Below, one piece after another: positions 50,927-58,868 of a stretch of DNA of 64,000 bases; within the stretch, counting starts at the first letter, position 1; each line of letters begins with the position of its first letter. This DNA comes from Magnetococcales bacterium WMHbin3 (GTDB lineage Bacteria; Pseudomonadota; Magnetococcia; Magnetococcales; Magnetaquicoccaceae). The position numbers were made by a program, and so were the translations under genes. The stretch spans positions 26,145 through 90,144 of the forward strand of contig PDZX01000009.1 in assembly GCA_002753185.1 (NCBI GenBank). The letters run 5' to 3'. Under the pieces are notes generated by a model, which had not been told where the DNA came from, did no database searches, and saw nothing but the letters and a program-made list of their open reading frames with translations.

Positions 50927-51475
50927 TCACCTCCTCGGATGCAAATGCGGCCAGGCGGACACCAGATATAAATATCCGGAAACCAGTGAAAAAATGACAG
51001 CCAACCCCAAAAAGAACAACCCAGGCCACTGAAACGGCACCCCAAACAGACCATCCTGCACCAACAACATGATAATGGCCGTCATCTGAAACCCGGTCTT
51101 CCACTTGGCCAGACGACTGACCCGCACCGATACCCCAAGACCCGCCATCCGCTCCCTGAGAGCCATGACGGTGATCTCCCGCGCCAGAATGACCAACACC
51201 GGAAACAAGGGCGCACGCCCCTCGGCCAACAGCAGAACCATGGCCGATATCACCAGCAACTTGTCGGCCACCGGATCGAAAAAACGTCCGAAGTCGGTCA
51301 ACATCCCCGAACGACGGGCGTAATAACCGTCCGCCCAATCCGTCAGGGCCGCCAGACTGAAAAAAGAGGCGGACAAAATCAATCCCAATCGGCCAGGCAA
51401 ATACGAAAAACCAATAAAAAACGGGATCAACGCAATGCGCGTCGCGGTCAGCGTGTTGGGAAGATTCCAGGTCAT
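50927..51475 (-). CDS. pgsA: CDP-diacylglycerol-glycerol-3-phosphate 3-phosphatidyltransferase
   Basis: A 182-aa membrane enzyme of the CDP-alcohol phosphatidyltransferase family. It has the signature D-x2-DG-x2-AR-x8-G-x3-D-x3-D, seen here as DWADGYYARRSG then FGRFFDPVADK. Four or five membrane helices are visible, and NLPNTLTATRIALIP opens the protein as usual. It makes phosphatidylglycerol-phosphate, the precursor of the phosphatidylglycerol that Lgt and LtaS-like enzymes use as donor; both occur in this window. It follows uvrC by 17 bp, a common uvrC-pgsA pairing. Confidence 0.95.
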   Translation of the reverse strand: MTWNLPNTLTATRIALIPFFIGFSYLPGRLGLILSASFFSLAALTDWADGYYARRSGMLTDFGRFFDPVADKLLVISAMVLLLAEGRAPLFPVLVILAREITVMALRERMAGLGVSVRVSRLAKWKTGFQMTAIIMLLVQDGLFGVPFQWPGLFFLGLAVIFSLVSGYLYLVSAWPHLHPRR

Positions 51476-51492
51476 GCTCCAGCATCTCTTTG

Positions 51493-53367
51493 TCAGGGGG
51501 TTTCCGGGTCATCCCGCAAAAAGGCGACGATCCGTGCCGCCAGGTCGGTCGAGAGGCCCGGCGTAGCGGCCACATCCTCGACCCGCGCCTCCCGGATGGC
51601 GCGCAAGGAGCCAAACCGGCGCAAAAGCGCCCGCTTGCGCGCGGGACCCACTCCGGGAATATCGTCCAACAGGGAACGCAGCCGCGCATGATCCCGCCTG
51701 CCACGATGATAGGTCACAGCGAAGCGGTGCGCCTCGTCCCGGATGTTCTGCAACAAAAATCGCAAAGGGGAACGATCCGGCAGTATAACCGGTTCCGTGC
51801 GTCCTGGCAAGTAGAGGATTTCCTTGCCCGCGTCACGATCCTCGCCCTTGGCCATGGCGCAAAAGCTCACCCCGTCGAGCGTTCGTTCCCGCGCCACCTG
51901 CAACGCCGCTTGCAACTGCCCCTGGCCGCCGTCCAGCAGCATCAGATCGGGCCAGGGGGCGGACGACTCCCCCTCGCCGCCCCGGAATCGGCGTGCCATC
52001 ACTTCGGCCATGCGTGATGTATCGTCCACTGCGGCCGGATCCTTGATGGAAAATCGCCGGTATTCCCGTTTCAACATCCCCTCCTCGCCAAAAACCACCA
52101 GCGAGGCCACCGGGGCCTCGTCCTGAAAATGAGAGACATCGCAAGCCTCGATCCGCTCCGGGACGCGCGGCAACGCCAGCCGTTCGGCCAGTTCCTCCAG
52201 CAGGCGGCGATTGGCGCGTCTGCCGCTCATGCGGCGCAATTTGGCGGTTTCGGCGTTGACCACGGCCATGTCGAGCAACCGCTTACGCTCGCCGCGCCGG
52301 GGCACGCGCACGCGCACCACCCCCCCCCGCACACGCCGCAGGGCCGCCATCAGCCACTCCCGGTCGGGCAGATCGAGATTGACCAGAATCTCCGGCGGCG
52401 GCGGGGCGCTCTCCTCGCCACGGGCATAATACTGGGCGAGAAAGGTCTCCAGGGTTTCGGCTGGGGCGAGATCCTCGGTGTTTTCCGGAAAGTGGGCCTG
52501 GTTGCCCAGATTGATCCCGTTGCGCACGAAAAAGACCTGTATCGCTGTGGGACCCTCGCTGGTGGTGGCGGCGACGATGTCCAGGTCGGCATCCTCCTCC
52601 AGATTCGCGCGCCCCTGCTCCCGCACCTTTTCGACGGCGGCGATGCGGTCCCGCAGGCGCGCCGCCTCCTCGAAGCGACGTTGCCCGGCCGCCTCCCACA
52701 TCTCCTTGCGCCACTCCCCGATCAGTTGCCGGTCGCGCCCCTCCAGAAACCAGGCGACATCCCGCACCCGCAGGGCATACGCCTCGTGCCCGATCATCCC
52801 CATGCAGGGGGCATGACAGCGCTTGATCTGGAATTGCAGACAGGGCCGGCTCCGGCCGGTGAACAGACGATCCTCGCACTGGCGCAACGGAAAGACGACG
52901 CGCATCCACTTCAAGGTGGCGCGCACCGCCTGAACGCTGGGATAGGGACCGAAATGACGCGCCCCCGCCAGCCGCGCCCCCCGATGCATGAGCAGGCGGG
53001 GAAAGGGGTGATCCATGGTCAGGACCAGCCAGGGATGGGACTTGTCGTCCTTGAGCAGGACATTGTAGGGCGGCTGCAGGCGGCGGATGAGATTGGCCTC
53101 GAGGATCAGGGCCTCCTGTTCGGTGGCGGTGACGGCGATGGCCAGGTCCGTGGCCTTGGACAGCATGATGCGGATGCGCGGGGTGAGTTGGGCATGAAAA
53201 TAGGATGTCACCCGTTTTTTCAGGGACTTGGCCTTGCCGACATACAGAACGGCCCCGGTCGCGTCCAGGAACCGATAGACCCCCGGCGCCTCCGGCAGGG
53301 CGGCGGCGGCCTCCGGCAACGCCGTCAGCCAGGCGCCTTCCTCCGGCCCGCCACCGGTACCGGTCAT
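51493..53367 (-). CDS. uvrC: Excinuclease ABC subunit C
   Basis: A 624-aa nucleotide-excision-repair nuclease. It has the GIY-YIG domain (PGVYRFLDATGAVLYVGKAK, about 20-95), the UVR motif (AAGQRRFEEAARLRDRIAAV, about 205-240), the RNase-H-like C-terminal nuclease (EACDVSHFQ ... LMLLDGGQGQ) and a helix-hairpin-helix pair (DIPGVGPARKRALLRRFGSL). The zinc-cluster cysteines near RPCLQFQIKRCHAPCMG are present. The start ATG overlaps the upstream TPR-glycosyltransferase stop (ATGA). A long open frame ahead of the start is a shadow of that gene. Confidence 0.96.
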   Translation of the reverse strand: MTGTGGGPEEGAWLTALPEAAAALPEAPGVYRFLDATGAVLYVGKAKSLKKRVTSYFHAQLTPRIRIMLSKATDLAIAVTATEQEALILEANLIRRLQPPYNVLLKDDKSHPWLVLTMDHPFPRLLMHRGARLAGARHFGPYPSVQAVRATLKWMRVVFPLRQCEDRLFTGRSRPCLQFQIKRCHAPCMGMIGHEAYALRVRDVAWFLEGRDRQLIGEWRKEMWEAAGQRRFEEAARLRDRIAAVEKVREQGRANLEEDADLDIVAATTSEGPTAIQVFFVRNGINLGNQAHFPENTEDLAPAETLETFLAQYYARGEESAPPPPEILVNLDLPDREWLMAALRRVRGGVVRVRVPRRGERKRLLDMAVVNAETAKLRRMSGRRANRRLLEELAERLALPRVPERIEACDVSHFQDEAPVASLVVFGEEGMLKREYRRFSIKDPAAVDDTSRMAEVMARRFRGGEGESSAPWPDLMLLDGGQGQLQAALQVARERTLDGVSFCAMAKGEDRDAGKEILYLPGRTEPVILPDRSPLRFLLQNIRDEAHRFAVTYHRGRRDHARLRSLLDDIPGVGPARKRALLRRFGSLRAIREARVEDVAATPGLSTDLAARIVAFLRDDPETP

Positions 53368-55142
53368 CTCCAAGAAAGCAGCGCCGCCAGTTCCCCGGCG
53401 ATCCGCCCGACCGGCGCGCTCCACTCCCCCGGATGCTCCTGATGAAAGGGACGCACCCCCTCCGGATACCAGGGCGAGGGGGCGCCATCCACCGGCCAGC
53501 GCCAATCCAGACCGATGAAGGGCAGCAGCACCCAGCAGGGCCTGCCCAGCGCCCCGCACAGATGGACCACGGCGGTATCCACGGCGATCACCAGATCGAT
53601 GCGCGCGACGATGGCGGCGGTATCGGCGAAATCCTCGATGTGGCGGCCCAGATCGGTCAAGGGTTGATCCGCAGGCGGGAACGCCGCCTCTTGCGCGCCC
53701 GCGCCCTTCTGCAGACTGACGAACACCACCCCCGGCACTGCCCAGAGCGGGGCAAGAGGCCGCAGGCCCGGCAGGGAGCGATGGGCGTCGTTCTTGTGGG
53801 TGGGATTGCCCTTCCAGACCAGGCCCACCCGCAGGCGGCCAACCGGGAGATGCGACTCCCAAAAAGCGTCGCGCGCGGACACAACCGGGGCCAGGGGGAG
53901 ACGGGCGGGCATGGTGGACGGCCCGGCGCCAAGCAGACGCGGCAGGGAGAGCAGATGGACCCAACGGTCGGGCAGCGGATCGCCCGATCCCTCCCGCCAT
54001 CCGGAAACGACCCGGTCCAGGCAGGGCAGCCCCGCCATCAGCGTCACCAGGGAGGGATCGCACGCCAGGGTCAGATGGCCGACCCCCCTGGCCGCGAGCA
54101 GCGGCAGAAAACGGGCGAACTGGATGAGGTCCCCCAAACCCTGTTCCGCGATCACCAGCAGCGCCCCACCGGCGAGATCCTCGCCCCGCCAGGGGGAGAA
54201 CGACGGTTGCGGTGGGGGCGTGGCGCGCCGGTGATTCTCCGGGCGGTAGCGGAACTCGTAGCGCTCCCACCCTTCGACAAAACGGCCGGTTTGCAGCAAC
54301 AGAAGCGCCAGATTCCAGGAGACCGCCCCGTAATCCGGTCGCAGGCGCAAGGCTTCCCGGTAGGCGGCCTCCGCCTCGGCGAGGCGGCGTTGTTCGTGCA
54401 GCGACTCGCCGAGATTGTACCACGCCTCGACGCGGGCCGGGTCGAGGCGGACCGCCTCCCGCAGGGCCGCGTCGGCCTCCTCGCGCCGCCCAGCTTCCCT
54501 GAGCAGGCAGCCGAGATTGTTCCAGGCCAGGCCAAGGCCCGGTTGCAACCGCAGGGCCTCCCGGTAGGCGGCCTCTGCCTCGACGGTTCGCCCACGCGCC
54601 TTTAACAGATTGCCCAGGGTGTTGTGGGCAACGACGTGCGCCGGGGCCAGCCGCAGGGTCTCCCGCAAGAGGCGTTCGGCCTCGTCGAACCGTTGCGCGA
54701 CGACCATCAGGCAGGCGAGATTGTGCAGCGTATCCGGGCACTCCGGGCGAAAACGCAACGCCTCCCGATAGGCGGCCTCCGCATCGGGGAGGGCCTGGCG
54801 GGCTTGCAGCAGATCCCCCAAAAGACGCCAGGCCTCGACGAAATCCGCGCGCGCGCGCAAGGCCTCCCGGCAGGCGGTCTCCGCCTCGGCGGGGCACTGG
54901 CGTTCCCGGTGGAGCATGGCCAGATTGTGGAGGGTTTCCGCGTTGCCGGGGTGAAGGCGCGCCACCTCCCGCCAGCAGGCCTCGGCCCGGTCGAAGTCGC
55001 CGAGTTGCATGGCGGACGCCCCGGCCAGGTTGAACAGCGCGACGCGCCTGGCGGGATCCGCCGCGACGCCGAGATCCCGGAGTGCCCCGTCCAACGCCTC
55101 CCGCCAGGCTCCCCGGCGATACGCGGCGTGGGGCCTGGTCAT
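53364..55142 (-). CDS. TPR protein with C-terminal GT9-like glycosyltransferase domain
   Basis: A 592-aa protein without signal peptide. Residues about 35-310 hold eight TPR units (for example AEAAYREALRLQPGLGLAWN and ADAALREAVRLDPARVEAWYN). After a Pro-rich linker (about 318-335) comes a domain like heptosyltransferase/GT9: LLVIAEQGLGDLIQFARFLP, RVGLVWKGNPTHKND and a DTAVVHLCGALGRPCW site for the nucleotide part. The start overlaps the lgt stop (ATGA) and the end overlaps uvrC (ATGA). It belongs to the same general type as the GT41 array 1.7 kb away, but has a different catalytic family. Its acceptor is unknown. Confidence 0.85.
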   Translation of the reverse strand: MTRPHAAYRRGAWREALDGALRDLGVAADPARRVALFNLAGASAMQLGDFDRAEACWREVARLHPGNAETLHNLAMLHRERQCPAEAETACREALRARADFVEAWRLLGDLLQARQALPDAEAAYREALRFRPECPDTLHNLACLMVVAQRFDEAERLLRETLRLAPAHVVAHNTLGNLLKARGRTVEAEAAYREALRLQPGLGLAWNNLGCLLREAGRREEADAALREAVRLDPARVEAWYNLGESLHEQRRLAEAEAAYREALRLRPDYGAVSWNLALLLLQTGRFVEGWERYEFRYRPENHRRATPPPQPSFSPWRGEDLAGGALLVIAEQGLGDLIQFARFLPLLAARGVGHLTLACDPSLVTLMAGLPCLDRVVSGWREGSGDPLPDRWVHLLSLPRLLGAGPSTMPARLPLAPVVSARDAFWESHLPVGRLRVGLVWKGNPTHKNDAHRSLPGLRPLAPLWAVPGVVFVSLQKGAGAQEAAFPPADQPLTDLGRHIEDFADTAAIVARIDLVIAVDTAVVHLCGALGRPCWVLLPFIGLDWRWPVDGAPSPWYPEGVRPFHQEHPGEWSAPVGRIAGELAALLSWR

Positions 55143-55912
55143 GACTTGCGAGAATGGGATATCAGGGCGGCGCCCAGCAGGAGCATGGGCAGGCTCAGCC
55201 ATTGGCCCATGGTCAACCCCAGCGAGAGGATCCCCAGATGGGCATCCGGCTCCCGCACCAGTTCCACCAGCAGGCGGCAGAGGCCGTACCCCATGAGGAA
55301 CACCCCGCCCAGGAAACCCGGCGCGCGCGGTCTTCGCCCAAGCACCCAGAGCAGCACGAAGAGCAGCACCCCCTCCAGCACGGCCTCGTAGAGTTGGCTG
55401 GGGTGACGGGGCAGCGAACCGGCGCCGGGAAAGACCATGGCCCAGGGGAGATCGGTGGGGCGCCCCCACAACTCGCCGTTGATGAAATTGCCGATGCGCC
55501 CCAGAAACAGCCCCATGGGGGTCACCACGGCCAGGAGGTCCCCGATGGCGAGGAAGGGAACGCCGCTTTGCCTGGCGAAGAGGAATCCGGCGAGCAACAC
55601 CCCCAGCAATCCGCCGTGAAACGACATGCCCCCTTCCCAGACCCGCAGCATGGCCAGGGGATTGGCCAGATAATATTCGAACTGGTAAAAGAAAATGTAT
55701 CCCAGGCGCCCCCCCAGGATCACCCCCAGCAGGGCATACATCAGGAGGTCCGCCAGCCGTTCCGGTTCGAGGGGCAGGGCCTGACGCCGCGCCTGTGCCT
55801 TCAGCAGGGGCCATCCCAGCAGAAAGGTCAGGGTGTACATCAACCCGTACCAGCGGATGGCCACCGGACCGATCTGCACCAGGACGGGATCGATGTGGGG
55901 ATAGGCGATCAT
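55139..55912 (-). CDS. lgt: Prolipoprotein diacylglyceryl transferase
   Basis: A 257-aa membrane enzyme, the first step in lipoprotein maturation, which moves diacylglycerol from phosphatidylglycerol to the lipobox Cys. Seven membrane helices are visible. The family signature is GRIGNFINGELWGRPT, and HGGLLGVLLAG provides the conserved His-Gly region. The start ATG overlaps the pheA stop (ATGA) and the end overlaps the TPR-glycosyltransferase start (ATGA). The longer upstream frame is pheA shadow. With lnt at 24288 the window encodes two of the three lipoprotein-processing enzymes. Confidence 0.95.
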   Translation of the reverse strand: MIAYPHIDPVLVQIGPVAIRWYGLMYTLTFLLGWPLLKAQARRQALPLEPERLADLLMYALLGVILGGRLGYIFFYQFEYYLANPLAMLRVWEGGMSFHGGLLGVLLAGFLFARQSGVPFLAIGDLLAVVTPMGLFLGRIGNFINGELWGRPTDLPWAMVFPGAGSLPRHPSQLYEAVLEGVLLFVLLWVLGRRPRAPGFLGGVFLMGYGLCRLLVELVREPDAHLGILSLGLTMGQWLSLPMLLLGAALISHSRKS

Positions 55913-56769
55913 GGCGTTGGCGATCCGTTGTCCGCCTCGGGGTAGCTGCCGAGGATCTTCAGGCTGTGGGTGAAGAAGGCGAGTTCCTCCAGGGCGAGTT
56001 TGCAGGGTCTTTCCTCCGGGCGGCCCTGGAAGTCGAGATAGAAGTGGTAGGACCAGGGGGTTCCGGGCACGGGCCGGGATTCCAGACGGGTGAGGTTGAC
56101 GCCGTTGGTGGCGAAGCCGCCCAGACATTTATAGAGGGCGGCGGGGATGTTGCGCACCTCGAAGACCAGGCTGGTCTTGCAGGCCATCTCGCGGGGCGGG
56201 ACGATGCGATCCTTGACGATCCGCAGGAAACGGGTGGTGTTGAGATGCGAGTCCTGGATATCGCGTTCCAGGATGCGCAGGCCGTAGAGTTCGGCGCACA
56301 GTTCTGCGGCGATAGCGGCCTCCGTGGGGTTGCCGCGCGCGGCCAGGTCGCGGGCGGCTCCGGCGGTGTCGTAGGCCGCGTTGCAGGTCCAGCCGTGCCG
56401 CCGGATATGGGAGCGGCACTGGGCCAGGGCCTGGGGGTGGGAGAAGACCGCCTGCACTTCCTCCACGTTGACGCCGGGCAGGGCGAGCAGGCAGTGCCGC
56501 ACCCGCAGATAGTACTCCCCCAGGATGTGCAGGTTGTGGATCCCCAGCAGGTCGTAGCTGTCGCTCACCACCCCGGCGATGCTGTTTTCCACCGGGATCA
56601 TGCCCACGTCCGCCTCCCGGTCGTCCACGGCCTGGAAGACCTCCTCGAAGGTGCGGCAGGGGATGGTGCGGTGATGCGGCAGGGATTCGCGGCAGGCCTG
56701 TTCGCTGTAGGCCCCCGGCTCACCCTGGAAGGCCACGGTTCCAGAGAGGGATTCTATCGTTTTTTTCAT
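55909..56769 (-). CDS. pheA: Prephenate dehydratase
   Basis: A 286-aa enzyme that makes phenylpyruvate for phenylalanine. The dehydratase domain opens AFQGEPGAYSEQAC, contains PVENSIAGVV, and ends with the TTRF motif (HLNTTRFLRIV). The ACT domain (about 195-275) has the Phe-binding ESRP motif (LTRLESRPVPG), which points to feedback control by phenylalanine. There is no chorismate mutase domain, so this is the monofunctional form. It is the first gene of the pheA-lgt-TPR/GT9-uvrC-pgsA run. Confidence 0.95.
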   Translation of the reverse strand: MKKTIESLSGTVAFQGEPGAYSEQACRESLPHHRTIPCRTFEEVFQAVDDREADVGMIPVENSIAGVVSDSYDLLGIHNLHILGEYYLRVRHCLLALPGVNVEEVQAVFSHPQALAQCRSHIRRHGWTCNAAYDTAGAARDLAARGNPTEAAIAAELCAELYGLRILERDIQDSHLNTTRFLRIVKDRIVPPREMACKTSLVFEVRNIPAALYKCLGGFATNGVNLTRLESRPVPGTPWSYHFYLDFQGRPEERPCKLALEELAFFTHSLKILGSYPEADNGSPTP

Positions 56770-56840
56770 GCGGGTCCACCTGTTGCTCTCGATGGTGCAA
56801 AGCCCAAATCGGCATTACTAACACAAGGCAGGGTCGCGGG

Positions 56841-58856
56841 TCAATGGGGATCCGCGTCCTGCAACACGATCCTCTCCCGCTTCCCAGCCCGCCAGTCGCA
56901 CCACATGCATTGGTAGAGACGTTCCAGATTGCGGACGAAACGGGGCGGGTCGAACAGAGGAAACGTATGCCGGTTTACAGACAAGCGACGCCGCGTCTCC
57001 CGCAACCGTTCCGGATCACGCGCCAGGTCCAGGGCAAGCGCATAATATCCTTCCCAATCATCGGCGATCAATTCCGGCAACCCGACCGCATGCAGCATGC
57101 TGGCCCCCAAACGGCCCGCGAAACTCTCGCCAAGCCGGGTGACCAGAGGAACCCCGCTCCACAGGGCGTCCATCCCGGTGGCATGCGAGTTGTAGGGCAG
57201 GGTGTCCAACGCCAGATCGGCAAGCGTCAGCCGGGAAAGATGTTCCTCCAGGGTGGGGGTTTTGCGGGCGAACACCAGCCTGGCCGTGGAGATGCCCCGC
57301 CGCAAGGCCTCCTGGCGCAGACGGGCCTCGGCCACGGCGCTGCTCGCGCGCAACCAGAGCAGGCTGCCCGGCAGCGCATGCAGCAGCCGGCACCAGATAT
57401 CGAAACTCTCGGAATTGAATTTATTCGGATTATTGAAACTGCAAAACACGAACCCTTCCCTCGGCAGGCCGGCGGCAACCCGGTCGGGCATGTCCGATGT
57501 AAACCGGTTGACAATACCCGGCAACAGACAGTGCGGCAGCAGGGCCAGGGTCTCGCTGAAATGATCGGCGTGCTCCAGAGGGGTCGCCACCGGATCCCCG
57601 ATCAGATAGTCCGCCAGGGAGGCATGCCCCAGGGTGCCGGGATAGCCGAGCCAGGTCGCCTGAATCGGGGCCGGACGATGCGCCAGGATGCCCAGGCGGT
57701 TGCCCCTGGTATAACCTTGCAGATCCACCAGGAGATGCACCCCGTCCTCCGCGATCCGTCGCGCGGCGTCCCGATGGGAGAACCGGTCGAGATCCACGAA
57801 CCGTTCGCACCCCTGCCGGATCCGCCGCCGCAGCGGATGATCCTCCTCCTCGCCGTGGGAGTAGGCGATGACCTCGACACGGTTCCGGTCATGGGCCTCG
57901 AACACCCCGGCCATCAGGTGGCCAACCGGATGGTTGCGCAAATCGCCGGACAGATAGCCGATCACCAGTCGTTCCGGTTCCCCGGCGCCGCGGTGGCGCG
58001 CCAGGAGCGCCGCATCGCATGTCACTGGCAATGCCCCGCCGTAACGTTGCGCGCAGGCACGCACTTCCGACGGGGAGACAGGGAGTTGCAAGAGCAGATA
58101 CGGATTGCCGTCCAACTGCCCCGCCCGGAACAGGGTCCGCAACCGGGCCAGGTGTCGCGGCATCTCTTCCCAGTCGCAGGCTTGCAGCAGGGTGCTCAGC
58201 AGATTGACGGTCAGCGGCGCGGAGTCCGGGATCAAGGCGAGCGCACGACGAAAACAGGCCAGGGCATCGTCGAACCGCTCCCGCTCCCGCAAGATCTTTC
58301 CCAGGTTCATCAGGGCCTCGCCGGAATTCGGCCTGAGGTCCAGCAGGCGGCGCAGGCACGCCTCGGCGTCGTCCAGACGGCTCCGTTCCAGGAGCAGATT
58401 GGCAAGATTGCCCAGGCAGTCCGGAAAGGCCGGCTGGATGGCGAGCGCGCTCCGGTAAGCGGCTTCCGCCTCCCGCGCATCCCCGAACGCCCGGAGGGCA
58501 TTGCCGAGATTGTTGCAGGCATCGTGGTAATCCGGTTTGAGGGCGAGGGCGTGACGATAACAGGCGATGGCCTCCTCCAGCCTGCCCATTTCCTTCAGGA
58601 CCACCCCCAGATTGCAATGGTACAGGGGTTGGCGCCCATTGACCGCGATCGCCTGGCGCACCCATTCGACCGCCGCTTCCCGTTGTCCCGCGCGATGGAG
58701 GGCCATGCCCAGCAGATGCAGGGCGTCCCCATGCCGGGCATCCAGCGCCAGGATCCGGCGGCAGAGGGCTTCCGCCTCGACCGGGTCGCCCTGGTTGAAC
58801 CGTTGCACGGCCTGGGAGTACCAGGCCGCAATCGTCTCTTTCCTGTTGCCAGTCAT
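56841..58856 (-). CDS. TPR / GT41 (SPINDLY, O-GlcNAc-transferase-like) protein 1
   Basis: A 671-aa protein with no signal peptide. Residues about 5-235 hold six TPR units (for example AIACYRHALALKPDYHDACN). The catalytic GT41 part has SGDLRNHPVGHLMAG (the His of human OGT HPTSHL), LVDLQGYTRGN, WLGYPGTLGHAS, FCSFNNPNKFNSESFDIW (Lys equivalent to OGT Lys842) and YNSHATGMDALWSGVPLVT for the UDP end. It is 12 bp downstream of the next GT41 gene. The family transfers a sugar from a nucleotide sugar to Ser/Thr of proteins, so a cytoplasmic protein target, such as flagellin or surface protein, is likely. This is the last gene of the array. Confidence 0.9.
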   Translation of the reverse strand: MTGNRKETIAAWYSQAVQRFNQGDPVEAEALCRRILALDARHGDALHLLGMALHRAGQREAAVEWVRQAIAVNGRQPLYHCNLGVVLKEMGRLEEAIACYRHALALKPDYHDACNNLGNALRAFGDAREAEAAYRSALAIQPAFPDCLGNLANLLLERSRLDDAEACLRRLLDLRPNSGEALMNLGKILRERERFDDALACFRRALALIPDSAPLTVNLLSTLLQACDWEEMPRHLARLRTLFRAGQLDGNPYLLLQLPVSPSEVRACAQRYGGALPVTCDAALLARHRGAGEPERLVIGYLSGDLRNHPVGHLMAGVFEAHDRNRVEVIAYSHGEEEDHPLRRRIRQGCERFVDLDRFSHRDAARRIAEDGVHLLVDLQGYTRGNRLGILAHRPAPIQATWLGYPGTLGHASLADYLIGDPVATPLEHADHFSETLALLPHCLLPGIVNRFTSDMPDRVAAGLPREGFVFCSFNNPNKFNSESFDIWCRLLHALPGSLLWLRASSAVAEARLRQEALRRGISTARLVFARKTPTLEEHLSRLTLADLALDTLPYNSHATGMDALWSGVPLVTRLGESFAGRLGASMLHAVGLPELIADDWEGYYALALDLARDPERLRETRRRLSVNRHTFPLFDPPRFVRNLERLYQCMWCDWRAGKRERIVLQDADPH

Positions 58857-58868
58857 CCTCGCCTGTCC

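Noticed and set aside
51493..54897. A 1134-codon version of uvrC
   Set aside because: The extra N-terminal half is an alternate frame of the TPR/GT9 gene; the GIY-YIG domain begins just after the ATG at 53367.
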